64,000 nucleotides of DNA from Cannabis sativa. Taxonomy: Eukaryota; Streptophyta; Magnoliopsida; Rosales; Cannabaceae. The notes below the pieces were generated by a model that ran no database searches, was not told where the DNA came from, and saw only the letters and a program-made list of their open reading frames with translations. The stretch is from positions 50,095,442 through 50,159,441 of the forward strand of contig NC_083602.1 in the NCBI RefSeq assembly GCF_029168945.1, given 5' to 3'. Position numbers and translations under genes: made by a program. Shown here piece by piece: positions 9,380-21,596 of the stretch. The number at the start of each line of letters is the position of its first letter. Position 1 is the stretch's first letter.

Positions 9380-11675
9380 TGTAAATCCCGCTTAGTTAAT
9401 TTGGAAATTAGCAGTTATTTATGTTAATCAGGAAATTATTTATAGCCATTTAAATAATTTATTATGGAATTCAGATATGCATGAGTATGTTATCAGTAGC
9501 TTTTATATTTCGCATTTCCGGTGTCCGGTATTTTGGAACGCGGCGTTTGGCTCAGTAGAGATCACAACTTAGTATGTTAGTATTTTGGGGACGGGTTTAG
9601 ACATTGGGAATGTCGGGAATGGCCGGGAATTTAGAATGTCCCAAAAAATACCCCTTTAGTGATTTTTATGTGATTTTAGAAAGGAGGGGCAAAATGGTCT
9701 TTTTGCCCCAATGACTTTTTGTCTTTTAGTGGCTTGATTATTTGAAAAATAAATGTTAATTGATTATATCTTTGGCTGAAGTAAATGTAATAGGTGGCTT
9801 TAGTTTATTTCCATTTTCTTTACAAAATTATGCTAAGTGTAAAAAGTAAGAAAATTTTCAAAAAGAAGCTCTCTCTTCCTCCCTCTTTTCGGCTTGGTGT
9901 TGGCTGCTAGGGCAGAGATTTTTCTCTTCAAAGCTTGTGATTTTCTTCTCCTCTAAGAGTAATTCAAGTCAAGGTTTGATCCCTTATATTTTCCTTTGTG
10001 TTTTCTTGAAATTTAAGTGAAAATAGTTGAGTAAATGCTTGTGATTTTGAGAGATGTTACTGCTGTGTTTTTGTTGTTGATTTATGAGGATTAAAGCATG
10101 ATTATTGTTGTTGTTTAAGCTATGTTAGAAGCATGTAGGTTAGATTGTTAAAGCCTTGAGTTTTCTTTGCAAAAGTTATGAATTTTGAGAGAAAATGCCA
10201 TGTTTTGTTTCTGTGAATTGCTGGATGTTGTTGTTTGTTTTCAGAGGTTATATTATGCTAGTTTAGGTTGATTTTAGTTGGTTTGCATGCTTGTTTTGGT
10301 GGTTTGCTCAAGCTTGAGTTTGGAACTCAAAGCTTGAGCTCCAATGGTGAATTTTGCATGTGTGATTTCTGGGTAGGTTTGATGCTCTAGAATTGTTATT
10401 TGGGACCTATAGAGGAGGTCTGGAAAGTTTGGGACCAATTGGGTTCGAATTGGTCAAGTTAGGAGGTTTTTAGTTGGCTGCCTGCGAGGAACCGGATTCG
10501 GTTGAGCATCCGAATTCGGATGGGGGTTCGAATTTTCCCGTAACCGGAATTCCGGTTGGGCAACCGGTCTTCCGGATGGGGGATTTTTCAGAACCCTAGT
10601 TTTCCTCGTTTTTGGGTTTTTAGGGGTATTGCCATGCTTTTTATCGATAGGGAAACTTTTAGTTTCAAGTTTTAGTCCCCGGGAAGTGATTTAGCGTGTC
10701 ACTTATAGCGTTGTGGTTTTTATGGTTTAGGAGCCGATGTCCGTAGTTCGGCTTCGGTTCCGATCGGGTTGACGGCACACACGAAATCGGAATCCGGGTA
10801 AGATTAGTATAACGGTATGCATATGTAGATTACATGTTTAGCGTGCATGTAGGAAGCCTTTGTTAGATTACATTAGATATGTATTTAGGCTTCGAACCAC
10901 CCAACCCCGTCACGTCTGGTACATTTGGAGTATGACCGGCCACGAGGATGACCGGTTTGACCGATCAGCCGACACTTGGTTGGTGGTTCCGTGCTATCGA
11001 CGTATCCCGTCGGTACGAGTGGAGTATGACCAGCGGCGGAGTATGACCGGTTCGACCGATCAGAGGATATAGTAACACGTCGGTACGAGTGGAGTATGAC
11101 CAGCAGCCGGAGTATGACCGGTTCGACCGATCAGGTTGTTACGTGTCAATAGTACCGTCCCCTGAACGTTCAAAACTCAGTACCATGTTGGACATGGCAG
11201 TAGTGCTCAGTACCATGTTGGACATGGCAGTAGCGGGACTCAGTATCGTGTTGGACACGGCAGTCAGTTTTATATATGATATTAGTATGCTTTTCTTACT
11301 GAGTCTGTCGACTCATAGTTTATTTGCATGTGTAGGTAAAGGCAAGGCAGTTGCTGATGGACCGTGAGCGAGCTTATGAGATTGTACATGTCGGGGCGGT
11401 TAGGCCTGGAGCGTACGATCCTCGGGACAGCACGGCTGAGATTTTGTAATTGTCGTTAGACGACTTTATTTTGATGTAAAAGTTGAACAGTGAAAACGTT
11501 TGTAAATATTTTTTTAAATCGGGATCCCGAGACTTTTTGCAAAATGGTTTATAAGTTTAATGAAAAAGCAAAATTTTAATTAATCACGTTTTTCCATAAA
11601 CCTCGTTGATTAGCAACGAGCTGCACAGTACGTTTAAAAATCACATAATACGCCTAAGATAGTTAGGGTGTTACA
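9380..11675 (+). repeat. 3' LTR of G1 (2296 bp)
   Basis: Pairs with 2100-4409 and ends GGGTGTTACA before TSD cgaca. Long stretches are identical to the 5' LTR. Differences cluster in three places: 9900-9915, the palindrome array 10490-10550, and 10735-11095. There, CAG/CCGG-containing bases are changed or missing. Confidence 0.93.
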
Positions 11676-11680
11676 CGACA
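11676..11680. repeat. TSD cgaca, right, of G1
   Basis: Second copy of the five-base duplication; C1 interior resumes at 11681. Confidence 0.93.
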
Positions 11681-13400
11681 TACTGAACCCAGCACCCCCT
11701 CACATGAACCACCCCAATTGTGAAGGCCCATTTGCCTGATTTGAACAACTGTACTAGGTTAATTACACTAGTTTAACCTAATAAAATTGATTAGCAACAT
11801 AATTAATTTCATTTATTTTGAAATTAATTTAAGAAAATTATAGTTTAAAGAATTTTTTATTCTAAGCTAAATTATGCGTATTTTCTTGTATTTAATTAAA
11901 TATAGAATTATAACCATCTAGATTCTTTCTGGAACTTAATTTAAATTTTTCATTAAATATTCTTATTTAAGTTGATATTTAGTTATCTACAACTAACCAA
12001 CTTAAATCTGAATATCTTTTGAATTTCAAATTTCAAAATTAAGTTGAGGAATTTTAGGCATTGGTTATTAAGATTCTTTAGATATTTTTTTAAGTTAATA
12101 TCTTTTCGAATATTAACTTAAAATAGAATATTTTCAAATTAAGTGGTTACGACTTAATTTTTGATATTTAATTAAATTTAAATTTGAAAAATATTTAAGT
12201 TTTAGATTTTTTTTCTAATACAACTTAAATTAGATATTTTTTCAAATTTTGTGGAAAAGATACTTAGTCAAATAAGATATTTTCTAGATAGTTATTTCTA
12301 GACTACTTATTATTTCTAATATTAAATAGGAAAATATTATACATTGTGAAATTAATTATTTATATAATTAATTTTGGTACAATTTATTTTAAGTATATTT
12401 TTCCTAGTATTAAACTAGAGACTAATAATTAAGCCTTCTCTACACTTAATTATTTATTTCTTGAATTTAATACATTTAATTAATTTGAAAATTGAATATC
12501 TAAGTTGATTTTTATCATCATACTTAAATATTTCTTTTTCATGACATTTAATTAAATAGAAAATTATTTTTAGTTGAAATTTATTTTTTCAACTAAATTT
12601 AAATAATTTTCAAAATATATTTTTTCTTTATTTTATTAATCAATTTTTCAAAATAGCATTTCTTAAATGCTAGAATTTCGAATTTTATCTTGAAAAATAG
12701 ATTAAGTTGTAAATTAATTATTTATTTTAATTAATTCTTGGATCAACTTAAATCAATAATTTTTTCATTTATTGATTAATTTAAAATAAATTGAATTAAA
12801 GTATATTATTAGAAATTGAATTAATTAGTCAAAGGAAAATCTAGATAGATGATATTTTTGCTTGAAGTATTTTTCTAGTGTATTTAATTAAATAGAAAAT
12901 TAATATTTAAGTTGATTTTCATCATCATACTTAAATATTTGAAATTTTCTTATATATTTAATTAAATAGGAAAATTATATTTTTTGTTGTAAATTAATTT
13001 TATTAATTAATTTTGGGCCAACATTAAATTAGAATAATTTTTCCAGGATTTATTTTTTATTTTAATATGCATTTTTCGAAAATTGTATTCTTATATACTT
13101 TCATTTTTCGAAATGCAATATATATTTATAGAAAATTAAATTTGAGTTGTAAATAGTTTAAATTAATTTTGTAACAACTTAAATTGAATATTTTTCTAAA
13201 TATTTATTGGAAATTATTACTAAGATGGAAATAATTCATATTATTTCATATCCATCTAAGTAAAATTTATAAATATTAAATTAAAATTTATATTTAGAAT
13301 TTTTCATTCTAATTTGGAAATTTTAATTAAATAAATATATATTTAAAATAAATAGAATAAATTAAGAGAATCAAAGAAAATACAACTCACTTTAAATAAT
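11681..13400 (+). other. C1 interior, AT-rich non-coding segment
   Basis: Mostly A/T with many TTAATTAAAT and AAGTTGATTTT-like units and no usable reading frame. It is collinear with inverted C2 at about 37260-39020, so this is a real part of the element and not a later insertion. Where a copia element would carry gag, nothing recognisable remains. Confidence 0.7.
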
Positions 13401-13573
13401 GAGCTTGACAATTATTAAGATATTCGATCTCCATTGTTGGTCTTACAAAAGTTAAATGTTTTCAATATAACCTCGAGACGCTAGACTTCGTCCCCCTATA
13501 GATGGTTATTTGTTGAACGCATTTAACACCGTAAGATTTCATTTGATAAGTGTTTTGTAAGTTTTCGTCTCTA

Positions 13574-13790
13574 TTAGACTCTCCCCTACGGTGACTACTT
13601 AGAGATAAACTTATGAAACATGAAACAATGGTGGAAGCTCATAAAATGAGAATAACCTTGACTCTCGCCTACCGGGACAACATTGGATTCTTATTTTGAT
13701 CGAATAAAAGGTTGCTAGAATGGTTTCTATTTTAGATGAGCTGACAACTCTATTCAATAAATGATGCTTTGACTCTCGCCTACCGGGACA
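13574..13790 (+). repeat. Recurrent GACTCTCGCCTACCGGGACA motif in C1
   Basis: Near-exact copies lie at 13658-13680 and 13768-13790, with a related form at 13574-13593 (ACTCTCCCCTACGG) and a weaker one near 14150-14180. They stand out as GC-rich islands in an AT-rich interior. They are preserved in C2 at about 36860-37080 (inverted). Function unknown. Confidence 0.7.
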
Positions 13791-14589
13791 CTGTATCAGT
13801 TTGTTGAAAACCTTGGAAATTATTTAGGATTGTATGATTTAGTATTTTCACTAGTCATTCCTACTTGCTATATGTTTATAATTTCTGAATTGTGTATGAA
13901 TTTATATTGAACCATGTTATTTTCTGTTATTAAGTTGTAGTTTAATTTCGAATCTTCATTGTTGGTCTAACATGTTTGTTTTTCTAATGAGATAAATCCC
14001 TAATGGATTTTCACCATTAGACATACATAATAGTGTAAGATCTCGAAACATAAATATTGTATATGCAACATCTAGCTGTTCATCAATTGATGACACCTTA
14101 GACTAGTATTTTTACAATATGAAACAAGAAGATTACATAAATAAGATTACTTTGTCTTTCGCTAATCGAAGCATCGTTGGATTCTTATTTATAAACGAAA
14201 TTATCCTAATTCCTCTTAGCTTATTCATTTCGAATTAGCTTCAAAACATATCATTGGATGAATGGTCTATAAATCATTTCATGTCATTATATTTTCTCTT
14301 AAGAAATTAAATGACGCATATGATTATAATCCCGAAATTCTATTCCCAATTGATATAAATTCTCAATCTTAGAAATCTCCTACTTGTATGGGCAAATCTG
14401 ACTTAGAGTTTAAATAATAGTGGTGGTCCAAGAAAGAATTACTCATTATATTTGGTTGAATTTAAGTCTTTGACTTTAATTTTAGAATCCAAACAGAAAT
14501 TTTCTTATATTTCTAATTCCAGATACAATACAGTTACACTTTCTCAAGTGTTTAATATCCATCTTCTATTAATGGATTAAAACTGTATG

Positions 14590-16520
14590 GAATATGAGTT
14601 AGGTGATTCGTACCAGGATCCACTTGCAGTATTCTAAGAACTCTTTGATGTAACTAAACCTATGTCATCAATAGACACTACCACATTTTTTTAATCTATG
14701 GCATTTGTATCTTGTTCATAGTGGATTTGACAAGATCAATCTCTGCAAAGAGTTAATATGCCTATATCCACTGAAAGTAGTTCATCTCATTCGCAGATGG
14801 GTGTACATTCAGGGGTGGATATGAGTTTTTCGTTGTATTCTCAAAACGATAACTCTAGATTATACCTTTTAGCAAAGAAATTTGAAATGTTTGAATAATT
14901 TCATTAATTTCTAGCAATGGTTAAAACCATTAAGGTAAGTGGTTAAAGATCTTGCGAACTGATAGGGGTGGAGAAATAGTTAGTAGATATGCAGTTCAAA
15001 GATCATTAAATTGATTTTTGAATTATATCCAAACTTACCTCCCCAGAAATTTCGAGTTGCATATTGATGATTAGTTACTAGTCGTTGCCTAAATCCTTCT
15101 ATGGTAATACAATTTCAGAATGATGTAATGGTTGGGTACTTAATGTAAATCATTACTAGATTCATGGATGACCTAATCAAAATCTTAAGAAAAGCTAGAA
15201 CTGTTAACCATGGTTTGTTAGCTATTCTAAGTGATTAGGGGTGGACCATCCCATTGTCAATAGATAAGAAAGTGTTTGTTCAAACAAATACTACTTTTCT
15301 AAGAAAATGACTAAGTCTGAAAAACAAGTAGCAAATAAAGGAGATATTTAATTCTTGATTCCAAAAGTGTTCTATCATCTTATATAACATATGATGATCC
15401 CACGGCCTCTGTTGTCTTGTCACAACCGAAGAGGTCAATACCATTTTCTTAGACATAATTCACGGTACCTTGTCGTAGTGGGAGAGTTTCTAGGAACTCA
15501 CCTTCTTATGACTTGGGAGACACTAGTGATTAAAATCCATTGTGAGTTTAAACAAGTAATGGATTGTCAAGATAAGAAACTAAGAAGAAAGCTAATAGAA
15601 CTATGGTTTAATCCATTCACATGGAATAACCTAAAGTTTTCTATTACAAGGACATAAAAGGAAATTTCGTTTATAAGTCTATTCAATGGACTTAACAAAA
15701 CTTCCTGTTCCTAGCATTATAGGTTTGAGTTTATCTAAACCTATGGCTTGTGGTATACCTGGTAATTACTTACTCTAATGCAAGCAACTTACTTTAGTAA
15801 GATGCTGAAGCATTTTCTTTCTAATGGCAATCTATAGAAGCTTCACAACTTCTTAGGCATAGATTTTATCTAAGGAAAAGTCTCAACTATTCCAGAAAAG
15901 ATAAAGCCATGAAAGAATTTCTTATATCAACAGTGAGAGGTCTTAGATATGCTTTTGTATGCCTTAGACCAGACACCTGCTGTTGAGTGGGAGTAATGAG
16001 TAGGTATTAGATTAATCCAGGAGAAGAACATTGGAAGACAATCAAGTAAATCCTAAGATTAAGAAGAGGAACTATATGTTAGTCTATAAGGGTGTGTTTA
16101 AAACTCTTAGACTACACCATATCAGATTTCGAAATTTGCCTTTGTGCTAGTTAATTTTTCTGATAAGATGGTGGTTACTCTGGGGGTGGAATAGTGATTT
16201 TGGAGAAGTGTAAAAACCTATCTAAAGTCTCTAGGTCTACCAGAAAGAGACTGAATGTTAAAGCTGCAGGAAAGGTACTTATTCAGTCTAAGGAAAGTTC
16301 TATACATCTTTGGCACCATTCCAAATTGCCTTAAACTACTAGTGTTAATTTCCTGATTAACCAAAAGTAGTTGCCAAAGATATAGAATCCAGGATCCCAA
16401 GAGAGTAGACATATAGAGAGGAATTTCACATTATCAATGATTTTGTGATTAAAGGAAGAGTAATGGTGGAGAAAAGGTTGTGTTTAATTCAACCTTTCAG
16501 ATCCTATTACGAGGAGTTTA
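14590..16520 (+). pseudogene. Decayed Ty1/copia pol (integrase-RT-RNase H) of C1
   Basis: Fragments in all three frames resemble copia pol. An integrase-core-like stretch is near 14840-15060 (GATAGGGGTGGAGA stands where copia codes DRGGE). An RT linker is near 15390-15650. The RT/RNase H signature at about 15945-16080 (LRPD, SRY, PGEEHW) is the clearest. An RNase H tail with weak ERR.H.I-like similarity runs near 16390-16480. Stops and shifts are dense; the longest open run is 88 codons (15391-15657). The same lesions occur in C2, so the damage predates both insertions. Confidence 0.75.
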
Positions 16521-16590
16521 CTACTACTACACTTGATTTGTATATCAAGGTGTTGAGATTATTTGAAACGCACTTTTTGTTTTATATTAG

Positions 16591-16604
16591 TGCAAGTGGG
16601 AGTT
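16591..16604 (+). other. Polypurine tract of C1
   Basis: TGCAAGTGGGAGTT immediately precedes the 3' LTR (TGTTGGG at 16605). It is identical, inverted, at 34037-34050 in C2. Confidence 0.85.
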
Positions 16605-17565
16605 TGTTGGGTTTTATGCCCTAAATAAAACTCATTTCAATATAATCAGATTTACTTATTAATATAGATCAGAAATAACATTTAATGTTGCATGGTTCAC
16701 ATGATTTATTTCATGATTATATGTACATAATGTATAGATTCATCTGAAACCCTTTTCACATACTTGATCCTGTTTATTGTGCCGTCAACACATTGGAAAG
16801 TAAACATGACTATGTGAATAAAGTTTCCTAGATTTATCAGACACAGGGTTTTACGGATATGATAATCTACAACAAGAGTTTACTTGTATTTGGAGAAATA
16901 CTATGTTCTTTCCAGAACATTGGTTAAAGTAAAGCTCAGGTTGGATGCATGGAGTATGCATCGGAAGGGACCGATATTGAACTTTGACTTAGATTTAATT
17001 AAACTTACCGTAGAATCTATTCAAGTCAATATCGCCTAGTTGATCCTAGATCAAATGATCTTAATCCTGTTATGATTAGGCTCAATCTTGAAAGGCTATT
17101 CGTGTTCTTTGATTTGTTAGTTAAGCCTACTTTTAGGTCAGGGTGATACGTACATTTTGGGAACACGGTAGTGCAATTGAGTGGGAGCGCTAGCATAAAC
17201 ATGGAATATATAGCTTCTATCTGGCGAATAGTAAGCAAAGGATGATCTCCTTCGAGCTTGACCAAACAAAAATAAATGGTGGAGATCTCATTTCACATAA
17301 GCTGAAATATCATTTATACGGGGTTAAGTGTTTTAAGGATAAAATACATTGTAGGGTGTAACGGTAATCTAATCCCTTTATTGAGAGTGCAATTCTAAGT
17401 TCTATGCGTGGATTCAACGAAGAATTAATAAGTTAGTGAATTTTAGTGCTAAATTCTTGATCTACTTATTGGAAGCTCGGTTATATAGACCCATGGTCCC
17501 CGCACTAGTTGAGATAATATTGCTTGTAAGACTCATATAATTGGTTTTGATTAATCAATTGTAAT
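16605..17565 (+). repeat. 3' LTR of C1, segment 1
   Basis: Begins TGTTGGGTTTTATGCC and matches inverted 41400-42375 and 33040-34036. It is broken after the gtaat at 17561-17565 by the solo LTR. The antisense ORF 17026-17265, also seen at 33277-33462 and 41744-41956, follows LTR identity and is not thought to be a gene. Confidence 0.9.
17561..17565. repeat. TSD gtaat, left, of solo LTR
   Basis: Repeated at 18727-18731. The inverted C-family LTR at 32960-32990 shows the unoccupied site. Confidence 0.9.
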
Positions 17566-18726
17566 TGTAAAGACCGCTTAGTTTAATTTGGAAATTAGCA
17601 GTTAATCACGTTTAATTATGAAAATTATTTATAGCTATTTAAATAATTATTATACTGTTATTGTTGAATTCTGAGATGCATTTATGTTATACCTCAATCA
17701 TAGTGAGGAAGATCGTGAAGAAAGACTTTCAGCAAGAAGGAGGTTTCAGCATCAAGGATTCAGAGAAAGAGATCCAGGTTCAGATATTGATAATGCTCTG
17801 CTACAGAAAGGAATCAAGGGCTAGATATCTGAACGGAAGGAGTCATATTATTCCGCTGCACCCAATGTAAGGTTTCTTAAACTTTATATGTGTTTAATTT
17901 ATCATTTTAGAAAGTTCTTATTTAGGATGTTAATAAACATACTTGTGAGTAGATCTAAGATCCTGGTAAAATAATTTCCAACAGGAGTATGACCGGTTCG
18001 ACCGATCAGGCTGACACTTAGGTTGGTGGTTTCGTACTATTTGATGTATCACGTCGGTACAGGCTGGAGTATGACCAGCAGCCGGAGTATGACCGGTTCG
18101 ACCGATCAGGCTGATACTGTAACACGTCGGTACAGGCTGGAGTATGACCAGCAGCCGGAGTATGACCGGTTCGACCGATCAGGCTGTTACTTGTCAATAG
18201 TACTGTCCCTATGAACGTTCAGAACTCAGTACTGTGTTGGACACGGCAGTTGGGGGGACTCAGTATCGTGTTGGACACGGCAGTTAGGGTTATGATCAGG
18301 GGTATGGGCGTCTGATCATGACCGGGATTTATGTAAGAGTATTATTATGCTTTTCTTACTGAGTCTGTCGACTCACAGTGCTCTGTTTATGTGTAGGTAA
18401 AGGCAAGGCTAGAGCTGATGGACCGTGAACGAGCCTATGAAGATTGTACATGTCGGGGCGGTTAGGCCTGGAGCGTACGATCATCAGGACAGCGAGGCTG
18501 TTTTTGTAATTAGTCACTAGGCGACAAGTATTTTATTTAAACAGTTAACTTTTGTAAATGATTTTGTAATCGGGATCCCGAGTCTTTTGTAAAAATATTT
18601 TACAAGTTTAATTAAAAAGCAAAAATTTTAATTAATCACGTTTTCCATAAACCTCGTTGATTAGCAACGAGCTGCACAGCATGTTTAAAAATCACGTAAT
18701 ACGCCTATGTTAGTTAGGGTGTTACA
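17566..18726 (+). mobile_element. Solo LTR of the G1 family, internally rearranged
   Basis: Starts TGTAAAGACC and ends GGTGTTACA with TSD gtaat, so it is a true insertion later reduced to one LTR, as LTR-LTR recombination produces. Compared with the 2.3-kb G1 LTR it lacks the equivalent of about 2210-3665. That part is replaced by 297 bases of C-family LTR (17687-17983). The right half keeps the 59-bp hairpin units, the stem-loop repeats and the TGAGTC hairpin, plus about 60 bases near 18290-18350 not seen in G1. Confidence 0.88.
17687..17983 (+). repeat. C-family LTR 3' tail inside the solo LTR
   Basis: Matches 367-661 with few differences and ends precisely at CCAACA, the LTR terminus, before G1-type sequence resumes at GGAGTATGACC. 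The left junction is internal to the copia LTR. This suggests another C element inserted in the G1-type LTR and then lost its left part together with neighbouring G1 sequence. Confidence 0.8.
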
Positions 18727-18731
18727 GTAAT
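18727..18731. repeat. TSD gtaat, right, of solo LTR
   Basis: Second copy; the C1 3' LTR continues TCTCAAATTAGAC. Confidence 0.9.
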
Positions 18732-19093
18732 TCTCAAATTAGACTATGTCTATTTGTGAAATTTTCACTAAGTAAGGGCAAAATTGTAAAGAAAGAGTTT
18801 TAGGGGCATATTTGTTAATTATGATACTTTGTATGGTTCAATGAATAAATATGATAAATGACAATATTATTTAATAATTATTTATAGTTATTAAATAGTT
18901 AGAATTGGCATTTAAATGGTTGAATTAGAAAATTGGCGTTTTTGAGAAAATCAGATGCAGAAAAGGTCAAACTGCAAAATTGCAAAAAGTGAGGCCCAAA
19001 TCCACTAAGCATGGCCGGCCACTTTTGTAGGCAATTTAAACTGATATTTTCATTATTAATGCCAAATAATTCAAACCTAACCCTAGTGGAATG

Positions 19094-19103
19094 CTATAAA
19101 TAG
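19094..19103 (+). promoter_or_regulatory. TATA box of C1 3' LTR
   Basis: CTATAAATAG in the same context as 194-203. Confidence 0.7.
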
Positions 19104-19529
19104 ATAGTGAAGGCTTCAGGAAAATTACACTTTTCTTCTGACACTTCTGATTCAGAAAAAACTGAGCCTTCTCTCTCCCTATCTGGCCGACCACTCCTTC
19201 TCTCTTTCTTCCCTCTTAAATTTCGAAATTCTTAGTGTATGAGTAGTGCCCACACACAGCAAGTGATACCTCAACCATAGTGAGGAAGATCGTGAAGAAA
19301 GACTTTCAGCAAGAAGGAGTTTCAGCATCAAAGATTTAGAAAAAGAGATCCAGGTTCAGATATTTATAATGCTCTGCTACAGAAAGGAATCAAGGGCTAG
19401 ATATCTGAATGGAAGGAGTCATATTATTCCGCTGCACCCAATGTAAGGTTTCCTAAACTTTATATGTGTTTATTTCATCGTTTTAGAAAGTTCATATTTA
19501 GGGTGTTAAACAACATACTTGTGAGTAGA

Positions 19530-19534
19530 TCTAA
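19530..19534. repeat. TSD tctaa, left, of G2 array
   Basis: Repeated at 31917-31921; the intact site reads TAGATCTAAGATCCT at 630-645. Confidence 0.92.
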
Positions 19535-21595
19535 TGTAACGCCCTAATACTAAGGCACGCTACAGTGCTTTTTCAATTATTGTGCAATCTTTGCTAATCA
19601 AAGAAATTTCTTGAAAAACGTGTCAAATTAAAACTTTTGCTTTAAATACTAAACTTTGTAATATAATATAATATTTACAAATCCCGGGATCCCGATTTCA
19701 AACTTTGTAAAATTAACTTTTCAAACTTTACATTTCAAAATACATAATTTCCAGGTCGCACAGCGATTTTCAAAATACAACTCCCAGATGTCCCGAGATC
19801 GAACACTCCAGGTCGCGCTGCTTGACATGTACAATCTCACCCGAGCTCAGATTCAGTCCTGTTCAGCCTTTCCCTTTCCTTTACCTACACATAGAAGCAG
19901 AAACTGTGAGTCAACAGACTCAGTAAGAAATGCATATAACATACCATATAATTTCCGACCTGTAAATAGGCGCCCATACACCTATTTACAGAGCTTAATA
20001 GATGAGTATGAACGTCCAATACCAGGGTACAACCACTATACCACATACACATCGTACCTCACTCTACGAGTGTTGGTAGGGTTTACCCCGAACACTGAGT
20101 AATACTGAGTGATGTACCACACACCTTAGTATTTTCCCGTGCCCGTGTTGGTATCACTGTAACGTACTCACAACCACAATAATCACTATACCAATACACT
20201 CTATAACTTATTCATACAAGTGTTGGTAGTGCTTAATATAATTCAAGCATGCATATATAAACACATATACACACATTCAGATAATCATATCATACATTAT
20301 ACACAGTTCTTACCTGTTTTCCAAATTCAAGTGTGCTGGCCGACCTGAACGGAAATCACGTGCTAGATGGATGCCCTAATCACAATAATTGCAACACAGA
20401 TGAGTGACTCGCTAAATCACTTTTCGGGACTTAAACTTGAAACTAAAAGTTTCCCTATCGATAAACCTCATGGCAATACCCTAAATATCTCAAAATTGGC
20501 CAAAACTAGGATTCTGGAAATTCCCCCAACAGGCAGATCGGTTTCCAACCGGAAATCCGGTTCTGGGTCACCAACCGGTCGACCGGTTCTGGTTCTGTGC
20601 TGGGAACACAAAAATCAACCCCCTTAATTCAATTCAATCCCAAACCTTACCAAACTCTCCAGTACACCTATACAATGCATAAACAATAGAATTCAGGCAG
20701 TAATTCACAGAACAAACCAATAAATCAAATTATGCCATTAAAGCTCAAAGCTTGAGTTTCAAAACTCAAGCTTTCTTAGAACTAACATCAAGCATCAAAA
20801 CCAGTTGCTAGGAACTTAAATCAACTCAAACTAACTCTAGAATTCGAATCCTAAACATTTTAAAACCTAACAGCCCCTGAAATTCAATTTCACATATTCA
20901 ACCTAAGCTTAAAAGCAAGAATTAGGGCTAGGAGATGCTAGAGCTTACCTTGGTTTGACTTCTTCTTGAATCTCTAGCTGCAAACACAAAAATCCAGCAA
21001 GAAAACCCCTTTGCTTCTGCTGGTTCGAAGAGAGAGAGGGAAGGAAAGGAGAGCTTCTTGATGTTTTGGTATTTTTCTAATTTCCTTTCTTTCTTTTTCT
21101 TAATTAAGTAAAGTGATTTACTTAACTTATCTTGGCTGAGAAAAGGGGTGCTAGGTGTCACCAAACTAGGGCAGCCACCAATTCTACCATTTAACCAAAA
21201 GACAAAAATGCCCTTTAACACAAAACTAAGGCTTTTCTAAAGCTAGGGGTAAAATGGTCAAAATCCATAACCCCGCTCAATCCCGATAATTTATTTTCTC
21301 TAAATTATTTCCCCACTATGAAATAAGGTTCTAAACTTACCCATGAGATCAATCTAGCCATCCATCGCATTTTCCGTTGTCGCCGAGCAAAAATTACAAA
21401 ATTAACATATTTCACATATAAGCTAAATAATACCCCTAGAGTTTAATAAAATCTCTGGAATTGAGAAATTATAACTCTAATATTTATTTCTAAATATTGG
21501 GGTCCACAATTAAATTAATTCACAAATAATAATAAAATAATAAAAATTAGTGCTAATTGCCCTTACTGATCCAAATTACTAGAGCGGTCATTACA
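19535..21595 (-). repeat. 3' LTR of G2 array (2061 bp)
   Basis: Reads on + from TGTAACGCCC to GCGGTCATTACA. It pairs with 26516-28607 and with 62075-64000 in opposite orientation. It contains the TGAGTC/GACTCA hairpin (19907-19922), an ACCGGTCGACCGGT palindrome region (about 20540-20600) and the block shared with the G1 LTR (about 20400-20520). An ORF of 86 codons at 20367-20627, antisense to the element, is seen in all three LTRs only because they are copies. Confidence 0.92.
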
Positions 21596-21596
21596 A

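Larger units (their letters stand above)
2100..11675 (+). mobile_element. Ty3/gypsy chromovirus G1 (Tekay/Del-like), full length but defective
   Basis: A complete 9.6-kb structure: 5' LTR 2100-4409, PBS 4413-4425, gag-pol 4692-9378, PPT about 9366-9379, 3' LTR 9380-11675, TSD cgaca on both sides. Gag zinc knuckle, protease, RT, RNase H, DD(35)E integrase and a C-terminal chromodomain-like tail occur in that order, which defines a chromovirus. The 2.3-kb LTRs and single gag-pol frame fit the Tekay/Del branch. Frame lesions at 7270-7405 disconnect RT from RNase H, so it should not be autonomous. The LTRs are near-identical over most of their length, which suggests a fairly recent insertion into C1. 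Confidence 0.95.
18732..19534 (+). repeat. 3' LTR of C1, segment 2
   Basis: Parallel to 1-640 of the 5' LTR, including the TATA box at 19094-19103. It breaks at tctaa (19530-19534), where G2 is inserted. Confidence 0.9.

Noticed and set aside
16218..16412. ORF on - in the C1 pol remnant, matched by 34229-34423 in C2
   Set aside because: It is antisense to the decayed RNase H region and conserved only through copy identity.
17026..17265. Antisense ORF of about 60-79 codons in the C-family LTR, also at 33277-33462 and 41744-41956
   Set aside because: It is present because the LTRs are copies; starts and ends vary and there is no protein-like conservation beyond nucleotide identity.
20367..20627. 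ORF starting MDALITII antisense to the G2 LTR, repeated at 27357-27827 and 63035-63331
   Set aside because: All three copies lie in LTRs of one family and the frames end at different points (86, 156, 98 codons), so nucleotide copying explains them.
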